Shown here: in pieces, positions 14,989-23,595 of the stretch
Layout of the letters: each line of letters starts with the position of its first letter
How positions within the stretch are numbered: the stretch's first letter is position 1
Assembly: GCA_030041135.1 (NCBI GenBank)
Contig: JASHOL010000186.1
Location: 1 to 32,038 of the forward strand
Reading direction: 5' to 3'
Source: Streptosporangiaceae bacterium
Lineage (GTDB): Bacteria > Actinomycetota > Actinomycetes > Streptosporangiales > Streptosporangiaceae
DNA: 32,038 nucleotides
Notes under the pieces: model-generated
Databases searched by the model: none
Told to the model about the DNA's origin: nothing
The model's input: only the letters and a program-made list of their open reading frames with translations
Position numbers and translations under genes: made by a program

Positions 14989-17900
14989 GCAGCGCGACCG
15001 TGGCGTCGCTGGACGCCGAGGGAGCACCGGCGGTGCCGCTGATCAGCGTCCGGAGCCTGAGCAAGTCCTTCTCCGGGCCAGGCGGCCGCCCCATGCCGGT
15101 GCTCGAGGACATCAACATCGACGTTGTCGAGGGCGAGTTCGTCGCGCTCCTTGGCCGCAGCGGCAGCGGCAAGTCGACTCTGCTGCGCTGCATCGCCGGA
15201 CTGATGGCGCCGAGCGAAGGCGAGGTGCTGTTCCGGGGCGAGCCGCTGACCGGGACAAACCGGGAAACAGCGATGGTCTTCCAGACATTCGCGCTGATGC
15301 CATGGCTGACCGTGCAGCAGAACGTGGAACTGGGGCTTGAAGCGAGGGGCGTCTCCCCTGACGAGCGTTCCGAGCGAGCGCTGCGCGCCATCGACATCGT
15401 CGGCCTTGACGGGTATGAGAGCGCGTTCCCGAAGGAGCTGTCCGGCGGCATGCGCCAGCGCGTCGGATTCGCCAGGGCCCTGGTGGTCGAGCCCGCCGCG
15501 CTGCTCATGGACGAGCCGTTCAGCGCGCTCGACGTGCTGACCTCGGAAAACCTTCGTGGTGAGCTGCTCGAACTGTGGGAGGGCCACAAGTTCCCGACCA
15601 AGACCATCGTGATGGTGACGCACAACATCGAGGAGGCGGTGCTGCTGGCGGACCGCATCCTCGTACTCGGCACCAATCCCGGCCGCATCCGGTACGACCT
15701 GGTCAACCCGCTGACCCGGCCGAGACGCCGGCGCACGCCCGATTTCGACGAGTTCGTCGACCAGATCTACCGGATGATGACGCAGCGCGAGGAGGCGGTC
15801 ACCGCACCCGCCGCAGCAGGCACCCACGAACCCGGCACGATCAGCGACACGCCGCTGCCGCAGGCCACGGTCGACGGCCTGTCCGGCCTGGCGGAGATCC
15901 TCATCGGCCGGCACGGCGGCGCCGCCGACCTGGCCGACCTGGCCGATGGCCTGGGCCTGGAGGTCGACGACCTGCTGCCGCTGGTGGATGCCCTGGTCCT
16001 GCTCGGCTTTGCCGTCCTGCAGGACGACCGGCTCGAGCTGACCGGCAACGGGCAGGTCTTCGCGGGAGCCAGCATCCAGGACAGCAAGCAGATCTTCGCC
16101 AGGGCGTGCCTCAGCCGCGCGCCGCTGGTGCGCGCGATCTACCGGAACCTGCGCGCCACGCAGGACGACTCGCTGCCGGCCGGCTACTTCATCGACATCC
16201 TCCGCGCGCGCTACAGCGAGGAGGAGTCAGCCCGGCAGCTGGACGTCGCGGTCAACTGGGGCCGGTACGCCGAGCTGTATGACTACGACGCGGCCAGAGG
16301 CCAGATCATCAGGGAAGAGCAGGGCATCGGAGCGACGATCGCCGAGGCCCCTGAGCCGGTGCAGCACCGTGGGTCTCTGACCGTCTACCTGGGCGCCGCG
16401 CCCGGCGCGGGCAAGACCTACACGATGCTGAGGGAGGGCCGGGCGCGCCGGGCGCAGGGCGAGGACGTGGTGATCGGATTCGCCGACACCCGCGGCCGCC
16501 CGCACACCGAGGAGGCGGTCGGCGGCCTGGAGGTCGTGCCGCCGCGGGAGCTGGAGCGCACCGTGACCGACCCAGAGGGCGGCGCGGAGATGGACGTCAC
16601 CGCGGTGCTGGCCCGCCATCCCCAGGTGGCGCTCGTCGACGACCTGGGCATGCACGCGACCGCCATCAGCGCGCTGCGCGCGGCCGGCATCGACGTGGTC
16701 AGCACCGCTGACATCGGCGATATTCGGTCGGTCGCGGCCCAGTGGCGGGCTATCACCGGCCAGCCGGCGTCGGCCACGATCTCCGACGACCAGCTGGCGG
16801 ACGTCGACGCCATCCAGTTCGTCGACAGCTCGCCGGAAGCGCTTCGCAAGCGGCTCGGGCACGGCAACATCTATCCGGCCGAGCGGGTGCCGAAGGTGCT
16901 GCAGAGCGAATTCCAGCCAGCCAGGCTGGCCGCGCTGCGCGAGCTGGGCCTCGGCCTGGTCGCACGGTCGGCGCCCGGCACCGACGCCGGCCGGCCCCAC
17001 CACTCGCAGGACGTGCTCGTCGTTCTGTCGCGGCCCGAGCTCGCCGACTCGCTGGTCCTGCGCGGAATCCGGCTCGCCCGGCGGCGCGCCGCCCACTGCT
17101 ACGTGCTCACGCTGAACCCGTCGGGCCAGCCGCCCGTCACCGTCTCCGACCAGGTGATGCGGACCGCCGAGGCAGCCGGGGTGACCACGCTCCCGCGCGA
17201 CAGCAAGGACGTCGGCGCGGCGATCATGTCGGCGGTGCAGGAGACGGGCGCACGGCACCTGGTGCTGGCCGCCCCGCCCGTCGGCCTGCTTGAGCGCTGG
17301 CGCGGGTCGCTGATCGAACGGCTGGTCGCGCGCCTGCCGGACGTGCACCTGCACGTGCTGGCCTCCCCGTCGCGCGGCGCGACCGACGTGCAGGCGGCCG
17401 GCGGTGCAGCGGCCGAGGCGGATCGCCCCGAGCAGCGGCGCGGCGCCGTGCGGGTCTACCTCGGCTACGCGCCGGGCTGCGGGACCACGACGGCGATGCT
17501 CGAGGAGGCGGCCAGGCGCCAGTCACGCGGCACCGACGTGGTCGTCGGGTCGGTGGACGTCGGCGACCGGGAGCAAGTGGCGGCGTTGCTTGAGGGCCTC
17601 GAACTCGTCGGCGACGGCCGGACGCTGGACACCGAGGCGGTGCTGTCCCGGCGGCCTGAGGTGGTCTGCGTTGACGACCTGACCGGTGCGACCACAACCG
17701 CAGAGCGCAGGTTCGCTGCTGCGAGGCGGCTCACCGACGCCGGCATCACGGTGATCGGCACCGTGCAGCTCGGCGACCTCGGCAGCCCGTTCCTCGACGA
17801 GCGCGCGCTGCTGGCGCTCGCCGACGAGATCGAACTGGTGGACGTGGCGCCGTCGATCCTGATCGACCGGGTCAGGCAGGGCGAGATTGTGCCCGCTGAC

Positions 17901-18425
17901 CGGATCGCGAGCGAGCTGGCCACGACGTACCAGCCAGAAGCCCTGCAAGTAGCGCGGGAGCGGGCATTCGCGCTCGTCACCCAGCACAGCGACCGGCGGC
18001 TGGCCAGGTACGCTGCCGCCCACCCGCAGCTGCCGACGCCAGAAGTGCCGCCGTGCATCCTGGCCTGCGTCGCTCCCTGGCCGGGCATGGAGCCGCTGCT
18101 GCGCCGGTCTGCCTCGCTGGCGGCCGAGATCGACGGGCGCTTCCTGGCCGCGGTGGTGCGGGTGGCCGAGCCTGGCGGCCAGGAGGACGCCCTGCTCGAG
18201 GCCTACGCGGCCCTGGCGGCGCAGCTCGGCGGTGAGCTCACCGAGCTCGGTGGCCTGTCGCCAGCCACGGCTCTGGCCGAGTTCGCCGAGCGGGAGCGCG
18301 TGACGGAGATGATCTTGGGCCGGAGCGAGCCGAACCCGGGCGGCCGGTGCCCGGTCCTGCGCGAGCTGGTCAGGGTAGCCAGGGACACCGAGATGCACGT
18401 GCTGCCGGCCGAGCAGCCGCGGTAG
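14985..18425 (+). CDS. ABC ATPase fused to two KdpD-sensor/Usp modules
   Basis: This 1146-residue protein is a multi-domain fusion. Residues 20-260 are a NitT/TauT-type ABC ATPase with Walker A GRSGSGKST (about 55), signature LSGGMRQRV (about 151), Walker B LLMDEPFSALD and H-loop VTHNIEEA. Residues 290-445 match the AAA-associated domain seen after some ATPases of this group, ending NWGRYAEL. Residues 460-650 are a KdpD N-terminal sensor domain with an intact nucleotide loop YLGAAPGAGKTYTML and the closing HGNIYPAERV. Residues 673-800 look like a Usp domain. Residues 818-1010 are a second KdpD domain whose loop is APGCGTTTAML, lacking the lysine. Residues 1021-1146 are a second Usp-like domain. 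There is no histidine kinase core. Expected site: cytoplasmic face, bound to the fused permease encoded upstream. The stop directly abuts a convergent gene. Confidence 0.88.
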   Translation: MSSATVASLDAEGAPAVPLISVRSLSKSFSGPGGRPMPVLEDINIDVVEGEFVALLGRSGSGKSTLLRCIAGLMAPSEGEVLFRGEPLTGTNRETAMVFQTFALMPWLTVQQNVELGLEARGVSPDERSERALRAIDIVGLDGYESAFPKELSGGMRQRVGFARALVVEPAALLMDEPFSALDVLTSENLRGELLELWEGHKFPTKTIVMVTHNIEEAVLLADRILVLGTNPGRIRYDLVNPLTRPRRRRTPDFDEFVDQIYRMMTQREEAVTAPAAAGTHEPGTISDTPLPQATVDGLSGLAEILIGRHGGAADLADLADGLGLEVDDLLPLVDALVLLGFAVLQDDRLELTGNGQVFAGASIQDSKQIFARACLSRAPLVRAIYRNLRATQDDSLPAGYFIDILRARYSEEESARQLDVAVNWGRYAELYDYDAARGQIIREEQGIGATIAEAPEPVQHRGSLTVYLGAAPGAGKTYTMLREGRARRAQGEDVVIGFADTRGRPHTEEAVGGLEVVPPRELERTVTDPEGGAEMDVTAVLARHPQVALVDDLGMHATAISALRAAGIDVVSTADIGDIRSVAAQWRAITGQPASATISDDQLADVDAIQFVDSSPEALRKRLGHGNIYPAERVPKVLQSEFQPARLAALRELGLGLVARSAPGTDAGRPHHSQDVLVVLSRPELADSLVLRGIRLARRRAAHCYVLTLNPSGQPPVTVSDQVMRTAEAAGVTTLPRDSKDVGAAIMSAVQETGARHLVLAAPPVGLLERWRGSLIERLVARLPDVHLHVLASPSRGATDVQAAGGAAAEADRPEQRRGAVRVYLGYAPGCGTTTAMLEEAARRQSRGTDVVVGSVDVGDREQVAALLEGLELVGDGRTLDTEAVLSRRPEVVCVDDLTGATTTAERRFAAARRLTDAGITVIGTVQLGDLGSPFLDERALLALADEIELVDVAPSILIDRVRQGEIVPADRIASELATTYQPEALQVARERAFALVTQHSDRRLARYAAAHPQLPTPEVPPCILACVAPWPGMEPLLRRSASLAAEIDGRFLAAVVRVAEPGGQEDALLEAYAALAAQLGGELTELGGLSPATALAEFAERERVTEMILGRSEPNPGGRCPVLRELVRVARDTEMHVLPAEQPR

Positions 18426-19820
18426 TCACGCGCCCCTGACCGCGACGACGCCGTCCAGCGTGCCGACGAGCACCAGAGCGCCCGACAGGCTCGGCGACAC
18501 GAAGTCCGGCAGCCGGGAGGCGATGTGCAGCGCGTGCGCGACCTTGCCGGTGGTCGGCGCAACCTCGTACAGGTTGCCGTCGTAGGGCTGGGCGACGAAC
18601 AGGGCGCCGCCGCCGAGTACCGGCGAGCCCCACACGGCGCTCTGGCTGCGCCAGACGATCGTGATGCGGTCGCCGGCGGTGTCGACGGCGGCGAGGCCGC
18701 TGCCGAAGCACGGTACGTAGACGGTGCTGCCGCTGATCGCGGCGCCGCCGAACGCGACGCACACCGGCGCCTGGGTGAGCTCGCCTCCGACGCCGCCCAG
18801 GTGCGTCGCGTTCACGAGGTAGCCGACACCGCTCTTGCCCACCTGCAGGATCCGGCCGTCTCCGATCAGGGCGGGTGACATCGAGCCGAGATCCAGGTCG
18901 TTGCGGCTGAGATAGGCCCAGTCGGCGGGCGCGAACACACCGATCCGCCGCAACTGGGGGGTTAGCTCGATCACCGAGTCGCTGCCGTCGTAGGGCGGCC
19001 CGAACCGCCCCCCGTTCCCCGACGAGACGTAGATCGTGCCCGACGCGGCGACAACCGGGCCCGCCGCCGCCCAGATGCCGCCCTGCTTCGGCGTCGGGAC
19101 CCGATAGGACCAGATCGTCCCGCGCCCGGAGGCGGGCACCCCGACGACCGAGCCGATGTAAGGCCCGCAGTCGCCGTAGTGGCCGCCGAACACGACGTAG
19201 ATATGGCCGTCGGTCAGGGCCAGCGCGCCGCGCTGCTGGTCATACGCGGGCTGGTGATCGGGAGCCGGGATGTCGCGCCTGACGACGACCTGGCCGTCGG
19301 ACAGCCGGAGGCCGTCCAGCACATGCGACGTCGCGCCGTCCTGCGCGACGACGTAGACAAGCCCGTCCGCCGGGTCGTACACCGGCGTGCTGGTGATGCC
19401 GAGCGGGTCGAGGTTGCCGCAGGGCTGGTCGGCCAGCGGCAGTGGCCGTCCAACGGAGGTACGCCAGAGGATCTTGCCGGTCGCGCGGCTGAGCGCGTAG
19501 ACGGTGTCTTGCTCGGTCGCGGCCACGACGGTGCCGCCGATGATCAGGGGCTGCCCCGCCACCTCGCCGCCGAGGGACGTCGACCAGGCCAGCGACAGCG
19601 GCCCGGCCGCGGGCAGGCCGGGGACGTTGCCGGTGCGTCGCGCGTTCTGATGGTAGGTGGGCCAGTCCGTCAGCGCGGCGCCGGCCGCGGCTGGCGAGCT
19701 TGCCGGCGGCCGCGGCGTCGGAGATGGCGGTCGGCCGGGGTGACCGGACGAGGAACACCCGGCGGCCAGCACGGCGGCCAGGGCGGTGATCCCGGCAAGC
19801 GCGCGCCGCTGGGGGACCAT
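18426..19820 (-). CDS. PQQ-type beta-propeller lipoprotein
   Basis: This 464-residue protein has a lipoprotein signal peptide with lipobox LAAGC (Cys22), a Pro/Ser/Thr-rich spacer to about residue 50, and then repeats of the PQQ-enzyme type, for example TVYALSRATGKILWRTSVG and GNLYEVAPTTGKVAHAL. It therefore sits on the outer face of the membrane as an eight-bladed propeller or part of one. The residues that bind PQQ in dehydrogenases are not evident, so a scaffold or sensor role is more likely than redox catalysis. ATG 19820 begins the signal peptide; GTG 19838 is possible. Its TGA abuts the stop codon of the ABC/KdpD gene with no gap, leaving no room for a terminator between them. It is divergent from the CDP-alcohol transferase gene. 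Confidence 0.85.
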   Translation of the reverse strand: MVPQRRALAGITALAAVLAAGCSSSGHPGRPPSPTPRPPASSPAAAGAALTDWPTYHQNARRTGNVPGLPAAGPLSLAWSTSLGGEVAGQPLIIGGTVVAATEQDTVYALSRATGKILWRTSVGRPLPLADQPCGNLDPLGITSTPVYDPADGLVYVVAQDGATSHVLDGLRLSDGQVVVRRDIPAPDHQPAYDQQRGALALTDGHIYVVFGGHYGDCGPYIGSVVGVPASGRGTIWSYRVPTPKQGGIWAAAGPVVAASGTIYVSSGNGGRFGPPYDGSDSVIELTPQLRRIGVFAPADWAYLSRNDLDLGSMSPALIGDGRILQVGKSGVGYLVNATHLGGVGGELTQAPVCVAFGGAAISGSTVYVPCFGSGLAAVDTAGDRITIVWRSQSAVWGSPVLGGGALFVAQPYDGNLYEVAPTTGKVAHALHIASRLPDFVSPSLSGALVLVGTLDGVVAVRGA

Positions 19821-19885
19821 GGAGCCAGTCTGCACCACCGGCAGGGGTAAGGTCGGCCGTGCCGGTGACCTGCTTTAGAGGGGCG

Positions 19886-20731
19886 ATGACAAACCAGCAC
19901 GATCAGGGTCGCAGGCCCGCGGCGCCTGCCGCGGAGGCGGCCAGATCCAGCACAGCCGCGGAGGCGGCCAGATCCAGCACAGCCGCGGAGGCGGCCAGAT
20001 CCAGCACAGCCGCGGAGGCGGCCGGATCTAACTCCGGCGCGGAGGCGGCCGGGTCCGGCCCCGGCGCGGAGGCGGCCGGATCTAACTCCGGCGCGGAGGC
20101 GGCCAGATCCAGCACAGCGGTCCCCGCGACCGGCGAGCCCGCGCCGCCCGGCGATCGGATCCTCACGATCCCGAACCTCATCAGCTTCGCGAGGCTGCTC
20201 GGCGTGCCGGTGTTCGTCTGGCTGGTGCTCGGCGTGCGGACCGCGACCGGCGACTGGTGGGCGGTCGGCATCCTGATCGCATCCGGCGTATCTGACTGGC
20301 TGGATGGCAAGATCGCGCGAGCGCTGAACCAGCAGAGCCGGCTCGGCCAGGTGCTTGACCCTGCCGCCGACCGGCTTTACATCGTGGCTACCGTAATAGC
20401 CCTGGCGGTCCGCGCGATCATCCCGTGGTGGCTGGTGGCCGTGCTCGCAGTCAGGGAACTGGTGATGGGCGTGGTGCTGGCAATGCTGCGACGGCGCGGC
20501 TGGGGACCACTGCAAGTCAGCTTCGCCGGGAAAACTGCCACGTGGTGCCTCCTGTACGCGTTTCCCCTGCTCTTCCTCGGTTCGCACAACGCCAGTTATG
20601 CCGAGGTGATGCGTATCATCGGTTGGATCTTCGTCTTCTGGGGAAGTGCCCTCTACTGGTGGGCCGCGGGCCTGTACATCGCGCAGGCCAGGCAGCTTTT
20701 GGCCGAAACGAAGGAGAGCGTGCTCCCGTGA
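19886..20731 (+). CDS. CDP-alcohol phosphatidyltransferase with repeat-bearing N-terminal tail
   Basis: The enzyme joins a CDP-diacylglycerol to an alcohol acceptor in the membrane, as in phosphatidylglycerol-phosphate or cardiolipin synthesis. The catalytic motif D-x2-DG-x2-AR-x8-G-x3-D-x3-D is complete: Asp137, Asp140, Gly141, Ala144, Arg145, Gly154, Asp158, Asp162. About six hydrophobic helices follow residue 95. The first 90 residues are disordered and consist mainly of seven 9-residue repeats. ATG 19886 is preferred because GAGGGG lies just upstream; GTG 19859 would add nine residues. The TGA overlaps the GTG of the next gene by four bases. The acceptor alcohol cannot be told from sequence. 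Confidence 0.88.
   Translation: MTNQHDQGRRPAAPAAEAARSSTAAEAARSSTAAEAARSSTAAEAAGSNSGAEAAGSGPGAEAAGSNSGAEAARSSTAVPATGEPAPPGDRILTIPNLISFARLLGVPVFVWLVLGVRTATGDWWAVGILIASGVSDWLDGKIARALNQQSRLGQVLDPAADRLYIVATVIALAVRAIIPWWLVAVLAVRELVMGVVLAMLRRRGWGPLQVSFAGKTATWCLLYAFPLLFLGSHNASYAEVMRIIGWIFVFWGSALYWWAAGLYIAQARQLLAETKESVLP
19931..20119 (+). repeat. Seven in-frame 27-bp tandem repeats (minisatellite)
   Basis: Seven consecutive 27-base units, GCGGAGGCGGCC plus a variable half, encode AEAARSSTA or AEAAGSNSGA-like nonapeptides in the tail of the CDP-alcohol transferase. The order by variant is A A A B C B A, where A is RSST, B is GSNS and C is GSGP. The first three units are identical at DNA level, which points to recent slippage or unequal crossover. 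Copy number could vary between strains or be misassembled. Confidence 0.95.
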
Positions 20732-23226
20732 AGGCGGTCGTGATGGCGGGCGGCGAGGGCACCAGGCTGCGCCCGATGACCGCCAACCAGCCCAAGCCGA
20801 TGCTGCCGGTCGTCAACCGCCCGATCATGGAGCACGTGCTGCGGCTACTGCGCCGCCACGGACTGACCGAGACAGTCGTGACCGTGCAGTTCCTCGCCGC
20901 GATGGTGCGCAACTACTTCGGCGACGGCGACGACTTCGGCATGAGCCTGCAGTACGCCACCGAGGACACGCCGCTCGGGACTGCGGGCAGCGTGAAGAAC
21001 GCCGAGGACGCGCTGCGAGACGAGCCGTTCCTCGTCATCTCCGGCGACGCGCTCACCGATATAGACCTTTCTGATCTGATTTCCTTTCACAAGGACAACC
21101 AGGCGCTGGTGACGGTCGCGCTGGCCAGGGTCCCCGACCCGCTGGAGTTCGGCATCGTGATCGTCGACGATGACGGCAGGATCCAGCGCTTCCTGGAGAA
21201 GCCGACCTGGGGGCAGGTGTTCTCCGACACCGTCAACACTGGCATCTACGTCATGGAGCCCGAGGTGCTGGCCGAGGTGCCCGCGGGCGAGGTCGTGGAC
21301 TGGTCAGGCGACGTGTTCCCGCGGCTCCTGGAGCGCGGCGCGCCGCTGTACGGCTGGATTGCCGATGGCTACTGGGAGGACATCGGCTCGCACGAGAGCT
21401 ATCTGAAGGCACAGGCGGACGTGCTGTCGCGCCGGGTGAACGTGGAGATCGACGGGCACGAGGTCTCGCACGGCGTCTGGGTCGCCGACGGTGCCGAGGT
21501 CGACCCAGAGGCAGTACTCAACGGGCCACTGTGCGTGGGCGACTACGCCAAGATCGAGGCCGGGGCGCAACTGCGCGAGTTCACCGTGGTGGGCAGCAAC
21601 GTGATCGTCAAGGAGGGCGCGTTCTTGCACCGGGCGGTCGTGCACAACAACGTGTACGTCGGGCGCGGCGTCACGCTGCGGGGCTGCGTGGTCGGCAAGA
21701 ACACCGACGTGATGAGCCTGTCCAGGATCGAGGAGGGCGCCGTCGTCGGTGACGAGTGCGTGATCGAGCCCGACAGCTACCTGTCGGCCGGTGTCAAGGT
21801 CTACCCGTTCAAGACCATCGAGGCCGGCGCGGTCGTGAACACCAGCGTGATCTGGGAGTCGCGGGGCCAGCGCACCCTGTTCGGCTCGCGGGGCGTGTCC
21901 GGGCTGGTGAACGTGGAGATCACCCCCGAGCTGTGCGTCCGGCTGGCCAGCGCGTACGCCACGACGCTGAAGAAGGGCGCCGTGGTCACGACGTCGAGGG
22001 ACGCATCGCGCGCGGCCCGCGCCCTGAAGCGGGCGGTGCACGGGGCACTCAACGCCAGCGCCATCAACGTGGTCGACCTGGAGGCGCAGCCGACGCCGCT
22101 GGCCAGGTTCGAGACCGCGCGCAGCGACTGCAGCGGCGGGATCGCGCTGCAGACCACGCCAGGCGACCCGCAATCCATCGACATCGTGTTCATGGACGCC
22201 GACGGTGCCGACCTGTCCCAGTCGGCCCAGCGCAAGCTCGAGCGGGTGTTCTCCCGGCAGGAGTTCAGGCGCGCGTTTCCCGGCGAGATCGCCGAGCTGA
22301 CCTATCCGCCGCGCGTCATCGAGGCCTACACGTACGAACTGCTGCGCTGCATCGACATGACCGGCGTCCGCGGCGGCGGGCTGCGCGTCGTGGCTGACTG
22401 CGCCGGCGGCACCACCTCGCTCGTACTGCCCGGCCTGCTCGGCAAGATCGGCGTGGACGTGCTCACGGTTAACAACCGGCTGGACGAGGCCTCGCCCACG
22501 CAGTCGTTCGCCGCGGTCCGGGCCGACATGCACCGGCTGGGCGAACTCGTGTCGTCGTTCGGCGCGGCCTTCGGGGTCAGGTTCGATCAGGTCGGCGAGC
22601 GGATCGCGCTGGTCGACGACAAGGGCTCGATGGTCAGCGATGACCGGGCGCTCCTGGTGGTGCTTGACCTGATCGCGGCCGAGCGCCGTCACGGCCGGGT
22701 CGCGCTGCCGGTGACGACCACGAGGGTGGCCGAGGAGGTCAGCCGGTACCACGGGGTAGAGGTGGACTGGACCCCGACGTCGCTGCATGGGCTGTATGAG
22801 GCGGCCGCGGGCAAGGACGTCATTTTCGCGGCCGACGGCAGGGGCGGATTCGTGGTCCCCGGCTTCTCCCGGTCGATCGATGGCATCGCCGCCTTTGCCC
22901 AGCTACTCGGGCTGGTGGCGAGGACCCGGCTGACGCTGAGCCAGATCAAGGCCAGGATCCCCGAGGCGAACCTGCTCAAGCGGTCGCTTCCCACGCCCTG
23001 GGCGGCCAAGGGCATGGTGATGCGCACGGTTGTGGAGGCGGCCGGCGACCGTGAAATCGACACCACCGACGGCGTGCGGGTCATCGAGCCCGGACGGGGC
23101 TGGGTCCTGGTGCTGCCCGACCCCTCGGAGGCCGTGACCCACCTTTGGGCCGAGGGCGCGGACGCGGATGCCGCTCAGGCCCTGCTCGATGACTGGGCGG
23201 CCGTGGTGGAGCGGGCTGGCCGGTAG
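20728..23226 (+). CDS. Mannose-1-phosphate guanylyltransferase with LbetaH repeats and a degenerate phosphomannomutase domain
   Basis: The 832-residue protein probably makes GDP-mannose or a related sugar nucleotide for envelope glycans. Residues 1-235 are a nucleotidyltransferase with GGEGTRLRP and PKPMLPV (catalytic Lys23). Residues 255-370 are left-handed beta-helix hexapeptide repeats. Residues 375-832 follow the phosphomannomutase/phosphoglucomutase fold, but the phosphoserine loop TASHNP is replaced by TTPGDP (476-481). Without the serine this domain should not catalyse mutase chemistry and may regulate. I recall the same replacement in related actinobacterial proteins, so it is probably a family trait. 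GTG 20728 overlaps the upstream stop by four bases. Confidence 0.87.
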   Translation: MKAVVMAGGEGTRLRPMTANQPKPMLPVVNRPIMEHVLRLLRRHGLTETVVTVQFLAAMVRNYFGDGDDFGMSLQYATEDTPLGTAGSVKNAEDALRDEPFLVISGDALTDIDLSDLISFHKDNQALVTVALARVPDPLEFGIVIVDDDGRIQRFLEKPTWGQVFSDTVNTGIYVMEPEVLAEVPAGEVVDWSGDVFPRLLERGAPLYGWIADGYWEDIGSHESYLKAQADVLSRRVNVEIDGHEVSHGVWVADGAEVDPEAVLNGPLCVGDYAKIEAGAQLREFTVVGSNVIVKEGAFLHRAVVHNNVYVGRGVTLRGCVVGKNTDVMSLSRIEEGAVVGDECVIEPDSYLSAGVKVYPFKTIEAGAVVNTSVIWESRGQRTLFGSRGVSGLVNVEITPELCVRLASAYATTLKKGAVVTTSRDASRAARALKRAVHGALNASAINVVDLEAQPTPLARFETARSDCSGGIALQTTPGDPQSIDIVFMDADGADLSQSAQRKLERVFSRQEFRRAFPGEIAELTYPPRVIEAYTYELLRCIDMTGVRGGGLRVVADCAGGTTSLVLPGLLGKIGVDVLTVNNRLDEASPTQSFAAVRADMHRLGELVSSFGAAFGVRFDQVGERIALVDDKGSMVSDDRALLVVLDLIAAERRHGRVALPVTTTRVAEEVSRYHGVEVDWTPTSLHGLYEAAAGKDVIFAADGRGGFVVPGFSRSIDGIAAFAQLLGLVARTRLTLSQIKARIPEANLLKRSLPTPWAAKGMVMRTVVEAAGDREIDTTDGVRVIEPGRGWVLVLPDPSEAVTHLWAEGADADAAQALLDDWAAVVERAGR

Positions 23227-23595
23227 GCTGGAGTGCATTCCGCGCCGCCGCCGACCGGCCGCGGGGATGCGCCCGGCCATGAGACAATCGCCGGATCGCT
23301 GAAGTGATGACGGCATGTCGGAGGTGCGGCCAACATGTGGCGAAGGCGTCGCGATGAGGCCCAGCGGGGGGCCAAGCGGCCGGACACCACTGGAGGCAAC
23401 GCATGGGGTTCCAGATCGCTGTCGGTGCTTGGCTTGCGCAGGTCGCGGGCTGGCCGGCGTGCGTGGCGCGTGGACCGGTCCGGCTCGGCGCGGGTACCGT
23501 TGCAGACGCCACCGGAGTTCGCGCGGCAACCGGCTGCAACAGGCCTGGCGCCCGCGCCCGTTGGTTATCCGACCAATGGGAGGCTTGGCGATCTG
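23227..23595. other. Gap with no recognisable gene
   Basis: These 369 bases between the guanylyltransferase gene and the FHA gene hold open frames in several phases, but none shows a known domain, membrane helices or a good start. One frame (from 23335) reads into the FHA gene and would give it an 87-residue Arg-rich extension; I regard that as non-coding. In many actinobacteria DUF881, small basic protein and gcvH genes occupy this place; I see no trace of them. GGGAGG at 23578-23583 is the ribosome site of the FHA gene. Confidence 0.5.

Noticed and set aside
13495-15027. A 510-codon open frame antisense to the ABC permease
   Set aside because: It is rich in Arg, His, Gln and Gly with no domain, the usual shadow of a GC-rich gene; the sense strand encodes a clear permease.
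16370-18425. A complete KdpD histidine kinase
   Set aside because: There is no transmembrane four-helix part, no H-box and no ATPase N/G boxes after the sensor domains.
19931-20119. CRISPR-like array
   Set aside because: The 27-base units are directly adjacent without spacers, are in frame and encode a peptide repeat; this is a minisatellite.
21304-22788. A 494-codon antisense frame in the guanylyltransferase gene
   Set aside because: Same shadow composition (Arg/His/Gln/Asp-rich) and no recognisable motif.
23335-23595. An 87-residue N-terminal extension of the GarA-like protein
   Set aside because: It is Arg/Gly-rich with no domain, and ATG 23596 has a ribosome site and starts a zinc ribbon.
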